64,000 nt of DNA from Symbiodinium kawagutii. Taxonomy: Eukaryota; Sar; Dinophyceae; Suessiales; Symbiodiniaceae. The position numbers were made by a program, and so were the translations under genes. Positions 10,089-20,012 of this stretch are shown here, one piece after another. Where the stretch lies: positions 562,148 to 626,147 of the forward strand of contig VSDK01002092.1 of assembly GCA_009767595.1 (NCBI GenBank), given 5' to 3'. Below the pieces are notes generated by a model that worked only from the letters and a program-made list of their open reading frames with translations, searched no databases and was not told the DNA's origin. The first letter of the stretch is position 1. Each line of letters opens with the position of its first letter.

Positions 10089-11786
10089 TTATCCTAAGCC
10101 GTAATTACGAATTTTCAGATACTCCTTGTATCTGCAGTGTGGCGAAGGTTCTTCAATTGCGGGCTCATCACTGTGGTTACTCGCAGTCAGCACGTCCATC
10201 GGTTTCGACAATGTGGTAGATCCAGCTAAAGATTCCAGGTAAACTCGAACCTGTTGCATGGTGTCAGCTTGAAACGGAATCATCGGTCGCGGTGTGAGTC
10301 CCTTCAGATCTTGTTTGTACCCAAATTTCCGTAGAGAGAAACCTCCAGAGGTCACATGCCCCGGCATCCAACTCTGCGGCGAAATGGAAGACAAACTCTG
10401 AATCGCGTTCTGGCAAGCTATGACCTGTCTGGCTACAGATCGCATTGAATGTGGTTGCATACGGCCCTCATCACTCATGTATTCCAAAAAGATACTGGCA
10501 CCTGCATTCCTAGCCGGCTCATCTGTTGCAGAAATCCGTATAGGGAAACACCTCCCAGTTGTCACGAAAAAATTTACGGTCAACTCTAACCATGAAATGC
10601 CTGCGGCCCTCAATTCCTCATTGTCGTTGGTTGCAGCATCCTCATCCACAGGCCACTGGATCTGCTTCCACCAGTGAAAGAGATGGTACCCCAACCTTTT
10701 GCCCTGTAATGATGCTGCAAAGATTCTATCATCCAACTCCACATCCAGTGTACTCATGGTCTGCTCAACGGAGTACTGAGCAAATTGGTCGAATGGACAC
10801 ATGTCAGGATTACGTCGTCCACCTGTCTCCTCATGGTGATGTTGTTGCAACAGTTCATGACGCGCAAGGTTGTTCTCAACCATGAATGCAAGGACTTGTT
10901 GAAGACATTTCTCTTCCATTTGATTCCACTTGGCGCAAGAACTAATTTTGCCTGCAAATTCATGTGGTAGATTCTGCAGTGTCTGTGTACACAAGCTGTC
11001 GACAGCATTATTTCCAAGATACATCCATGCCTGTTCCCAAGAGTCAGCATTCAAGGGGTCCTGATGACTCGGCACCTTGTGGAAAGTCACATCCAACACT
11101 CTCAGCAGTTCAGCCAGTTTCTGAAGGAGATCAGGGTTGGCCATGACATGCTTTATCGCCTGCAGTTCAACTCTTGGCAGGATCCGAGCAACATGGATGA
11201 CGTACGAGGAATCCGTGTAGATATGCACATGCCTAACATGACCTGTTTCCACTGCACACTGAAAGGCATAAATGGCTGCAAAAAGCTCTGCACGATCGAT
11301 GGTTTGCTTTCCAGGGACATAGCCTAGCCCCAAGCATCTCCACCATGGAAATGGAATTTGTTGACTGCAGCTCACTTGTGTCTGTCGGATGGCATCGCAC
11401 TTGGAAGGTGCCAGGTCCTGTAAGACTGCCCAGGAACCAATTCTATTTCGGGGGTCCCGTGGGCGCAAACAACCCCCATCAGTAAACACAGTCATCTCTT
11501 GATTGATCACGGTGATCTTGTCAGGCATTTTTGGCTGCACAAAATTCTCAAGCATCGTATGCACAACTGGTTGATCCGAATGGTATCTTGCAATTGGATG
11601 ATAAATCCAAGCTGGAGCATATGTTTGGAGTGCTTGAACAGCATCCGGATGCTTGTCGCGCACAAATGCAAGTTTTTCATAGGAAGTAAAGCGATGTGCA
11701 ATGTGATCCGTCTGGCCACACAATTCGCAAGTATCCTCCTTATCCTGTGCCCATGTTGACTTAACAGCATTGGATTGAAATCCTCC
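10089..11786 (-). CDS. Retrotransposon pol C-terminus: zinc knuckle, RNase H and C-terminal extension
   Basis: The open frame continues for about 565 codons to a stop at 10089. Counting from the nominal start at 11861 (the first 25 or so residues there lie in the nested element), a zinc-binding cluster C45-x2-C48-x4-H53-x2-H56 comes first. RNase H follows at about residues 122-295. Its catalytic acidic residues are all present: D128 in VFTDGG, E192 in IDRAELFA, D217 in IYTDSS and D288 in NNAVD; a histidine near the end (KVPSHQD) fits the catalytic loop. A further 300 residues form an unassigned C-terminal domain containing SWLELTVNFFVTTGR. RNase H removes the RNA strand after reverse transcription. 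This is the longest intact frame of the element. Joining 11786 to 16370 across the nested insertion keeps the frame open, so it was originally continuous with the reverse transcriptase. Confidence 0.88.
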   Translation of the reverse strand, partial: GGFQSNAVKSTWAQDKEDTCELCGQTDHIAHRFTSYEKLAFVRDKHPDAVQALQTYAPAWIYHPIARYHSDQPVVHTMLENFVQPKMPDKITVINQEMTVFTDGGCLRPRDPRNRIGSWAVLQDLAPSKCDAIRQTQVSCSQQIPFPWWRCLGLGYVPGKQTIDRAELFAAIYAFQCAVETGHVRHVHIYTDSSYVIHVARILPRVELQAIKHVMANPDLLQKLAELLRVLDVTFHKVPSHQDPLNADSWEQAWMYLGNNAVDSLCTQTLQNLPHEFAGKISSCAKWNQMEEKCLQQVLAFMVENNLARHELLQQHHHEETGGRRNPDMCPFDQFAQYSVEQTMSTLDVELDDRIFAASLQGKRLGYHLFHWWKQIQWPVDEDAATNDNEELRAAGISWLELTVNFFVTTGRCFPIRISATDEPARNAGASIFLEYMSDEGRMQPHSMRSVARQVIACQNAIQSLSSISPQSWMPGHVTSGGFSLRKFGYKQDLKGLTPRPMIPFQADTMQQVRVYLESLAGSTTLSKPMDVLTASNHSDEPAIEEPSPHCRYKEYLKIRNYGLG

Positions 11787-11792
11787 TACAAG
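11787..11792. repeat. Short direct repeat (tacaag) left of the nested element
   Basis: The same 6 bases occur at 16370-16375 on the other side of the nested element. Deleting the insert and one copy restores an open frame through the host retrotransposon (QKLV joined to GGFQ), so it is a probable target-site duplication. The left copy is 11 bases away from the visible terminal repeat. Confidence 0.55.
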
Positions 11793-11803
11793 ATTAAGCA
11801 TTA

Positions 11804-12290
11804 TAGCGGTTTCTTCGGAGATAGAATATTGTTTTCGGTATACAATTTCAAAAAAAACCAAGATAGAATATTCGATCAGAGATAGAATATTACTTGAGGA
11901 TACTTTCGGTATACAATTTATATCAAAAATTCAGGAATCGGAGACTTCCATGGCTCTGATTATATAGAAAACTGAGGAAAGTTAACATGCTGTCCTCAAA
12001 AACGCTGAGAAAAACAAGGAAGAACCAAGATAGAATATTCATGACGGGACTGCATGTCCAATGGTAAAAATAATGACAAAAACATGGAAAAAATCAGGAA
12101 ATTTCAAGCTCTGCACAAAATTTATTTATACATTTTTCAAGGCCCTTGCATGTTTTTTAATATAGATGTTCCAAAAACCTGAGTTATTCCAGTGTTTTTT
12201 ATACGCAAACAGTCCCCGGGGAGCTAACGAGGACCCTGGGGAACGGAAACTGACAACCACGGATTCAAAGATAATTTTACCATATATATA
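11804..12290 (+). repeat. Outer inverted-repeat arm, left
   Basis: Pairs with 15770-16369. Matching blocks include the terminal 22 bases, the stretch around acaaggaagaaccaagatag, catgacgggactgcatgtcc, and cagtccccggggag near the inner end. The left arm is about 100 bases shorter than the right because of internal deletion. Confidence 0.85.
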
Positions 12291-12559
12291 TATATATATA
12301 TACACATCAAAATCAAAAAATTAAAGTAAATAAAGACAGTGACAAACACATAAACAAGTATATTTGAAAGTGTTTAATTAAACTGAACATGCATATATAT
12401 ATATATATATACACGAATAAACCAAAAAATAAACAGAAAATACACCTATATAATACAAAAACAATATATATATACGCACAAAGAAAAGTACATATACATA
12501 TAACTATATAATGGATATTGAAAACAAATATTGATATAGATGTATAGACAAAAATGAAC

Positions 12560-13310
12560 ATCGGTTGTAGTGTATAAGTGTTTTTCTTAAATATTGGCCT
12601 TTTAAAACACGCAAAAAAACCAAGATAGAATATTATTAAAGGACACTCTACTCTATTAATATGGAAAGGTGTATGTTTCCATCATATTTTGATCATATAT
12701 TGATTATTTCCATCATATTTTGATGCTATTTCCATCATATTTTGATGCTATTATGATGGAAATATGATGGAAATACCATCAAAATATGATGGAAATATGA
12801 TGGAATACCACCAAAATATGATGGAAATACGATGGAAATACCATCAAAATATGATGGAAATATGATGGAAATACCATCAAAATATGATGGAAATATGATG
12901 GAAATACCATCAAAATATGATGGAAATATGATGGAAATATGATGGAAATACCATCAAAATATGATGGAAATATGATGGAATACCACCAAAAATATGATGG
13001 AATACCACCAAAATATGATGGAAATATGATGGAAATACCATCAAAATATGATGGAAATATGATGGACATAGCATCAAATTATGATGGAAATATGATGGAA
13101 ATACCATCAAGATATGATGGACATACGATGGACACATGATCGAAATTTGATGGAAATAGCATCAAAATATGATGGAAATCATCCATATATGATCAAAATA
13201 TGATGGAAACATACACCTTTCCATATTAGTAGAGTGTCCTTCAGTAATATTCTATCTTGGTTTTTTTTGCATTTTTCAAAAGGCCAATATTTAAGAAAAA
13301 CACTTATACA
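12560..13310. repeat. Palindromic module with ATATGATGGAAATACCATCA satellite core
   Basis: Outer boundaries are inverted copies of gtgtataagtgtttttctta and aaccaagatagaatatt (12618-12634 against 13246-13262), followed by mirrored atggaaaggtgtatgtttcc. The core (about 12670-13215) is an irregular tandem array of catcaaaatatgatggaaat units, each itself partly palindromic. Spurious proteins rich in IFPSYF or MMEIPSKYDGN come from this array. Confidence 0.85.
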
Positions 13311-15165
13311 CACACACTTGCGGAATTTATTCGAGATTCACTCCTAACCCACATAACTCAAAGGTAAATAAATAGATATATAGTTATATATCTTTATATC
13401 TATATATATACAATTTTCTAAAGCTCACAGCTCATAACTTACCAACTTTCATACACAGTTAGTTGGGAAAGGGTGTAAGCATATCTATTTTTTAAAGAAA
13501 ACAAATATAAATTTAACTTTATATATATAAGCGAGTGAGTTAGTAATCTATGTGCGCGATCTCTGAGTCATCCAACTTCACTTGAGCTGAGCTTTGCCTT
13601 CACGCCTGTCTTGCAGCTGCTTGGTGGGATGAGATGAGATGGATTCAGACCGATCTAGGACATTGCATTGCATTGCATCATTGTCATTCAGTGAAAAAAA
13701 GCAAAATCAAACTGTGACTGTAAAACTGCGTCAACATATAGACACTATGTATATATATATATATTTCTTTTTATGTATTCAATAAAGAGAAATATTTATG
13801 CATATAGAAATGCATAATATACACCCACAAAAATATAAATATATCTACATATATTTGAATCTATGATATTTACTCGCTATATATGTTCATATTTGAATAT
13901 TTGAATATATGTTTTTTTTGATTATATATTTCTAGATTTCAAGAATGTCCACTTTTGGGGGGTAGAAATACATACACAAATAAAAAAGGTAGGTGTAATG
14001 ATGTAGATATTTATATATATGTAAATATCTATCAATATTTACATAAATAGATGTAAATGGGAGGCTTATACATATATGTATAATATATATATATACATAT
14101 ATTTGTCAGTATGTATGTATGGAAGTGTATATGTATGTATATTAACTAAATATAGTGAGCAGCCTGTGATGTGCGACTATATATCTTATATTTCTGAAAA
14201 AATGTAAATGTATATTTCTCTTTTTGTAAATATTAATTTACACATATATATATATTTAAATATATATTCATTTTTCTCACACACATGAATATTTACATGT
14301 ATATATATGTATAATCCTCCCATTTACATTTCTATGTAAATATCTATATATATATATATATAGATTAAATTTAAATATCTATATCTTTTTATGTCCTTAC
14401 ATCATTATATCTAGCCTATATATGTGTTTATATATATATATATACCCCCAACAGGTGGACATTCTGGAATCCATATATATATATATATGTTTATTTCATA
14501 TTTACCGAATTTTACAAATATATGGAGTGAATAGATATAAAAATATATTTAAAGATATATCTTATGTAAAAATATTCAAATAAAAACAGAGTTCATAATC
14601 TTTTTTTCAAATATAAATATTTCTATATGTAGATACTTAAATATATATGTATATATATATATGTATAAATATGTTTGTTTATGGAATATAAAAACACATA
14701 TATATATATATATAGTGTCTATATTTTGATGCAGTTTTTTTACAGTCGCAGTTTCATTAAAAATCTTTTCACTGAATGACAATCATGCAATGCAATGCAA
14801 TGTCCTAGATCGGTCTGAATCCATCTCATCTCATCCCACCAATCAGCTGCAAGACAGGCGCGAAGGCAAAGCTCAGCTCAAGTGAAGTTGGATGACTCAG
14901 AGATCGCACAAATAGATTGCTAACTCACTCGCTTTTACATTTATATCTGTATATTTTTTTATAAATAGATATGCTTACACCCTTTCCCAACTAATTGTGT
15001 ATGACAGTTGGAAAGTTATGAGCTATGAGTTTTAGATAATTGTATATATATAGATAGATATATGTTTATATATCTATTCATTTACCTTTGAGTTATGTGG
15101 GTTAGGAGTGAATCTCGAATAAATTCCGCAAGTGTGTGTGTATAAGTGTTTTTCTTAAATATTGG
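13283..15165. repeat. Large imperfect palindrome, arms of about 940 bp
   Basis: Left arm 13283 to about 14220 and right arm about 14230 to 15165 are reverse complements around a centre near 14225. Anchors: ccaatattt 13283 against 15165; cacttgcggaatttattcg near 13314 against its complement ending 15133; ctctgagtcatccaacttca 13561 against 14902; agaatgtccac 13942 against 14465. The arms are AT-rich with TA microsatellites and carry a conserved island of non-repetitive sequence (13560-13700 and 14765-14905). Confidence 0.87.
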
Positions 15166-15607
15166 NNNNNNNNNNNNNNNNNNNNNNNNNNNNNNNNNNN
15201 NNNNNNNNNNNNNNNNNNNNNNNNNNNNNNNNNNNNNNNNNNNNNNNNNNNNNNNNNNNNNNNNNNNNNNNNNNNNNNNNNNNNNNNNNNNNNNNNNNNN
15301 NNNNNNNNNNNNNNNNNNNNNNNNNNNNNNNNNNNNNNNNNNNNNNNNNNNNNNNNNNNNNNNNNNNNNNNNNNNNNNNNNNNNNNNNNNNNNNNNNNNN
15401 NNNNNNNNNNNNNNNNNNNNNNNNNNNNNNNNNNNNNNNNNNNNNNNNNNNNNNNNNNNNNNNNNNNNNNNNNNNNNNNNNNNNNNNNNNNNNNNNNNNN
15501 NNNNNNNNNNNNNNNNNNNNNNNNNNNNNNNNNNNNNNNNNNNNNNNNNNNNNNNNNNNNNNNNNNNNNNNNNNNNNNNNNNNNNNNNNNNNNNNNNNNN
15601 NNNNNNN
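15166..15607. other. Assembly gap (run of N)
   Basis: 442 undetermined bases. The gap begins exactly where the right palindrome arm would enter a second copy of the satellite; satellite sequence resumes at 15608. True length is unknown. Confidence 0.98.
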
Positions 15608-15725
15608 TATGATGGAAATATGATGGAAATGCCATCAACATATGATGGAAATATGCTGGACATATGATGGACATATGATGAAAATACCATCAGAATTTGA
15701 TGGAAATATGATGGAAATTCCACTA
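15608..15725. repeat. ATATGATGGAAAT satellite, right copy
   Basis: Continuation of the same tandem unit found at 12670-13215, after the gap, with more diverged units (catatgatggacatatgatg). Confidence 0.85.
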
Positions 15726-15769
15726 TATAATTGCAAGTTGAATATGTCTATTTGAATTTGACTATCTGT

Positions 15770-16369
15770 TAATCGATGGTTGTTATTTTCGGTTCCCCGG
15801 GGTCCTCGTCAGATCTCCCCGGGGACTGTCTGCATAAATAAAACACTGGAAAAACTCAGGTTTTTGGAACATCTATATGAAAAAAACATGCAAGGGCCTT
15901 AAAAAATGTATAAATAAATTTTGTGCGGAGCTTTAATTTCCTGATTTTTCCATGTTTTTGTCATTATTTTTACCATTGGACATGCAGTCCCGTCATGAAT
16001 ATTCTATCTTGGTTCTTCCTTGTTTTTCTCAGCGTTTTTGAACACAACATGTAAATTTTCCTGAATTTTATATATAATACGAGCCATGGAAGCCTCCGAT
16101 TCCTGCGTTTTTCATATGTAATCAAACCTGAACTGTCAAATTTCCTGGTTTTATATATAAAAGAACTTTGGGACACCTCCGATTCCTGAGTTTTTGATAT
16201 AAAATGTATTGCAAATCGTGTCAAAAACAATATTCTATCTCATATATTCTATCTTGGTTTTGGCGTAATATTCTATCTTGGATTTCAAAATCTTGACCTA
16301 TATAAAGTGTATACCGGATTACATCTTCGTTTTCGTATATACAATATTCTATCTCCGAAGAAATGACTA
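15770..16369 (-). repeat. Outer inverted-repeat arm, right
   Basis: Mirror copy of 11804-12290. Contains at least five reversed copies of the AATATTCTATCTTGG motif (15998, 16229, 16245, 16267 and 16343). A duplicated block with tttgatataaaatgtattgc and tcctgcgtttttcatatg makes it longer than the left arm. Confidence 0.85.
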
Positions 16370-18789
16370 TACAAGCTTCTGATGCCTGTTTGGAAGGCAG
16401 GCAAAGACACGCTGTGTGAGCGCAACATTATATGGAATCCCAGCTTCAATGCCCCGTCTCGACACTTCATGCTGCAATACATGGTCATACCAACGATGTC
16501 TCAACACATGTACGATGTGCTTGGATTGATCCACAAGCAGGTCACAGAGTCGACGATTTTCATGCCATAGCCATCCCTCCGAATCAACAGAGACATGTAT
16601 AATCTGCAGATATCGACACAAGCTGGTGGCTGGTCCATATGCCGTTTTACCGGCATAGGTAAAAGCAATTTTCACAATCTGCAAACCTTCTCCGGATCAA
16701 TGGCACACAGTCTGCGCACTGCCCTGCATGCAGATGTTATCGCAAAAAGATGTGGGTCCATGATACATCTTGAGAGTAGTATCATCGCAAGGAACGGGTT
16801 GGCCTGCTTCCTGTATCCAATGATGGCATCACATGCTGCTCGCCTCAACTGGTTAAAGTGGATGATGCCTATCCTAACGAGTCGCGCGAATGCATTGTCA
16901 AGTTTGGCAACTAAGGGGGCTGCAACTTGTTGACGGTTGTATTGCGGAAACCTCCCCAAGATCTTTTGCAAAGGTTTGAATCGGGACCTCTTCACCTCTA
17001 TCTGCAAAGAGTTCATTGACCTGAGCAATCTCTTTCCTCACCTGGGCAGAGGAACCCCACAACCAAGACTTGCTAACACTCAGTTTCATCCGCAGGAGTT
17101 CCAGGATTCTCAGCACTGTGCTCCACGCTCTGTACTGATCGCTAACCGATGTGGAGATCCAGCTCCAGTTGTCGGCATATGCGAAAGGTTGGAGATGCCT
17201 TGTTTTGACTCCGGCATAAAACACGTAGCTTACGGCTAGCATTGCTAGGATTGAGAGGGAATCTCCCTCAGGAAATCCACATGTTGATCCCATGGGTGTG
17301 CATTGGACACCTGCATACAAAAGCGATCTGGTCAGTTTGGCGAGATTACTAAGCCAGAAAGTGATGATACTGGCGTCAATGCCAAGCTTACGAAGTAGGT
17401 GATGCATGAGGCGTCTTGGAATTAAATTGAAGGCCTTAGTATAAGGTCCATGACCGAACCAGTCATGTCCGTACCCTCCAACAATGCACACTCAACTCCT
17501 GCAGACTGGATGACAGATATATCACGAACGCTTCTGCGAAGTAACCCTCCCGACACGGAATGTGGGAACTGGCGCCCCCAGCACTTCACAATCTGCTGAT
17601 ACATCACCCGGGAAACCAGCCTATAAAGGGTCGTCAATATCGCGATTGGCCGACCGTGCTCCATCCCAGTTGGCTGGGCAATTTTGGCAAGCAATGCAGT
17701 CTTAGCCGCCATCATATCACAGTGGAGGCCAACTGGTAAAAACTTCACAATGATATCTCTCAAGTGGCATATCGCATTTCGAGGTGGAATCTTGATTTCT
17801 TGGTTCCTCCAAGCATCTTTGCCCGGGGATTTGTTGTCTTTCAAACTTTGGATAGCCTCTTCCCACTGATTAATATCACGCAGGTTCACATCAACATTGA
17901 AACCAGAGAAATCAATGTGGTCCAATTGCGCAATGAAATCAGCCCACGGTTCATCTTCAGTCTGTTCATATGGTGTATCCCGTAACCACATCGGTTCCCA
18001 GAAACGACGAAATGCCTCGTTGACATCATCAGGGGTAGTTGCTATCCTGGTATGTGTCAAGGTGCCACTGGATGGGCATGTTCCCTGGATGCGTTGAACG
18101 CCGACAACATCATGTTGCACACTTTGAATCACACAGGTGGCATCTCCAAAGGTAACTTGGGAACCCACAGGAATGTTGATCACTGGATTGATACGAACAT
18201 GCGTGTTACCCTTGGTACTCCGAAGCAAAGTAGCATGTGTGGTGTCCACAAGTGGGACTTCCGTCAGCATCATCTGCTGCGTGTTCTTGACACATTTGTA
18301 CGTTAATGATCCAAAGGCTTCATCAAGGTCGGTCTGGATTGCAAAACGGAAGGACGCACGACGACTGTTGGCTTCCTGAACACAGGCAGCATTGGCATCA
18401 TGTTCCGTAATCTGGATATACTCTGATAGGTGTTCACACGAAGGCAGCGAAAGCGGCACAAAGCGAATGCAAGGAAATGACAACACCCATCTAAACCAGG
18501 CTCTTCCGTATCCCTTTGCATTGAGGATTTTCTTCCACTCCACCTGAAGTTGGTTCAACCTCAATGCATCTGATTGCGAGTTACCCAGACCAACCTGTCT
18601 CTGGTACGACTGCAGTCCAAGTCTGAAGGATTTTAATCGTCTAACCTGTTTGGTCTTTGCTTGTGCTATCGCAGAGAATGCTTCAACCGGTGGCTCATAA
18701 TTACCAAAGCGATCAGAGGGTATACACCTCTTACGAAAGTCAACTTCCTGCACTTTCATCTGGCAACGTCCACGGTGTTTCTGACTCAA
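16370..18789 (-). pseudogene. Retrotransposon reverse transcriptase, broken by frameshifts
   Basis: Polymerase that copies element RNA at the nicked target. Fragment 17422-18789 holds the linker and the N-terminal RT motifs: NKSPGKDAW, then RPIAILTTLYRLVSRVMYQQ, then a basic stretch leading to the first catalytic Asp (GSVMDL). A one-base shift near 17440 moves to the frame of 16898-17491, with TKAFNLIPR, then the GFPEGDSLS motif, then FAYADNW in place of the usual YADD, then the thumb. A second shift near 16960 and a third near 16680 continue the thumb and connection to 16370. Upstream a shift near 18790 separates it from the endonuclease. No nonsense codons interrupt the individual frames, so decay is by small indels (or assembly indel errors). 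The nested element follows at once. Confidence 0.85.
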
Positions 18790-20009
18790 GCAAGACTTGG
18801 TACCCCAGGTAGGGGCTTTGCACGATGCTGCATTTTAAGTACGGAATCCATGGCATCCTCACAGGCTTTAGACCACTCTTGTAGAGCGTGCATGCCATCT
18901 TCATCGTTCTGAATGTTGGCAATGTGTTCATTGAGCGTCTTGGAATACTTGGCATAAGGTTCAACCATGTTATCTTTCAGAATACCCATCTGACTAACAT
19001 CATCCGGAAGAAACCACTTGAACATCTTCGGCAAGTCGGCTGGGATGTCCAGTGTGATGCAAAGTGGGGAATGTGAGTCAAACACATGGCTCTGATCAAC
19101 ATACATGTTCTTCACCAAAGCCGAAATGCGCGGATGGACGATGCATGCGTCGTTCCTTGTGGCACCTTTGCAAGTTGGCGGCAGAATCTTTCCAGTCATC
19201 TGTTCGTGTAGATGAAAAGCCTCACTCGCTCCATTCAGTTTGTACTGCTGAAACATTGGAAGTTGACAAATTTCGGTATTGAAGTCTCCAGCTACAATGT
19301 ACGGGATCTGTAAACCCTGGACAATCTCATATGCAGCTGCCAGTAACATATCATTCTGTTTCTTGACTTCATTGGATCTATTGTCGGGCCACCCATACAG
19401 CGTGACCAGTGCAACTTCACAACAGCTCAACTGCAAAATGGCGACGTTCAACCTACAAGTGCTCCACACCACTGGATTCACCTTAGAACGATAGGATCTG
19501 ATGGGAAGCGATGAGAAAATGGATGTACCAATGGCCTCACCACGGAAAGAAACATGTGTACTCAGCGAAGATTTCAAAGATGGCGCTTCCTTACTCCAAA
19601 AGGACCTAAAATGTTTTCGCGACAGCTCCTTGATTACTTTTTGTTGGATGGCCAAAGTGGCCGAGGTCTCACTCAACATGTATAGAGACCCTCCCAATCC
19701 CAGTATCTGCTCCACTTTTGACGAGACCGCGGTTGGGTTGCTGACGACCATCTTGACGAGTGGTCCAGGGTTCTTAGCTTCGCCAACTCTGCTTGCGCGC
19801 AAATAGCTGTGCTGAACACAGGATGCGGCCCGTGGAAGGATGCGAGTATGCACACAACACACCAGGGCAAAAGCATTTCCTGTGGGTACATTATCGGAAG
19901 TCTGCTTCAACGCCTGCACTTGTCGCAGGCCATATGCAAGAATGGCAACGAAATGGCAAGGGCACTTACATTGCAAACTACACTCCTCCTGCCTGCGACG
20001 GATGCATAG
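18786..20009 (-). CDS. Retrotransposon EEP (apurinic-type) endonuclease module
   Basis: Nicks target DNA to prime reverse transcription. Numbering from a nominal start at 19976, residues 65-72 are GEAKNPGP. The endonuclease/exonuclease/phosphatase fold follows: E103 in LSET, WSTCRLNVAIL and YGWP strands, the metal-binding GDFN at 230-233, TRND near 275, and DSHSPL at 300-305. The frame is open upstream to the TGA at 20010-20012, in the same frame as the gag-like protein, so no ATG is needed if the stop is read through. The frame ends at 18786; the next residues (CLSQKHRGRCQ) are in the RT frame, indicating a frameshift. Family membership is firm; the role of the N-terminal 60 residues is unknown. 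Confidence 0.88.
   Translation of the reverse strand, partial: LCIRRRQEECSLQCKCPCHFVAILAYGLRQVQALKQTSDNVPTGNAFALVCCVHTRILPRAASCVQHSYLRASRVGEAKNPGPLVKMVVSNPTAVSSKVEQILGLGGSLYMLSETSATLAIQQKVIKELSRKHFRSFWSKEAPSLKSSLSTHVSFRGEAIGTSIFSSLPIRSYRSKVNPVVWSTCRLNVAILQLSCCEVALVTLYGWPDNRSNEVKKQNDMLLAAAYEIVQGLQIPYIVAGDFNTEICQLPMFQQYKLNGASEAFHLHEQMTGKILPPTCKGATRNDACIVHPRISALVKNMYVDQSHVFDSHSPLCITLDIPADLPKMFKWFLPDDVSQMGILKDNMVEPYAKYSKTLNEHIANIQNDEDGMHALQEWSKACEDAMDSVLKMQHRAKPLPGVPSLA
19761..19784 (-). other. GEAKNPGP motif at the EEP N-terminus
   Basis: Eight codons just before the endonuclease fold. It resembles the end of 2A ribosome-skipping peptides (NPGP) but lacks their D-x-E-x spacing. From memory, very similar motifs precede EEP domains in other dinoflagellate retroelements. 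Function unknown; a processing site is possible. Confidence 0.6.
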
Positions 20010-20012
20010 TCA
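20010..20012 (-). other. In-frame TGA with CTA context between gag-like and endonuclease frames
   Basis: The stop reads TGA CTA TGC. Both neighbouring frames are in the same phase with nothing else between them (11 codons to the nominal endonuclease start). TGA followed by CTA is the best known leaky-stop context in eukaryotic and viral genes. A gag-pol style readthrough is therefore possible, as is a simple point mutation. Confidence 0.6.

Larger units (their letters stand above)
11793..16369. mobile_element. Nested 4.6-kb foldback DNA element, non-coding
   Basis: Inserted in the RT-RNase H linker of the retrotransposon. Both ends carry the same inverted terminus: TAGcggTTTCTTCGGAGATAGAATATTG-type sequence at 11804-11830 and its reverse complement at 16343-16369, three central mismatches aside. 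Outer arms of about 500-600 bp (11804-12290 and 15770-16369) are mirror copies with indels. Inside lie a palindromic module with a short satellite (12560-13310), a large palindrome (13283-15165), and a second satellite interrupted by an assembly gap. No transposase or other credible ORF exists; ORFs there are AT-rich shadows. It resembles a foldback or MITE-derived element mobilised in trans. Confidence 0.85.

Noticed and set aside
10420..11770. Plus-strand ORFs opposite the RNase H frame and similar ones across 16-25 kb
   Set aside because: Antisense shadows of the retrotransposon coding frames.
12779..13139. Repetitive proteins (IFPSYF and MMEIPSKYDGN repeats)
   Set aside because: Translations of the palindromic satellite inside the foldback element.
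15082..15723. ORFs spanning the N run
   Set aside because: They exist only because undetermined bases contain no stop codons.
11810..16370. Transposase gene in the nested element
   Set aside because: ORFs in it are short, AT-rich and mirrored between the arms; no catalytic motif.
19761..19784. Canonical 2A ribosome-skipping peptide
   Set aside because: NPGP is present but the D-x-E-x residues required just before it are not; kept only as a motif of unknown role.
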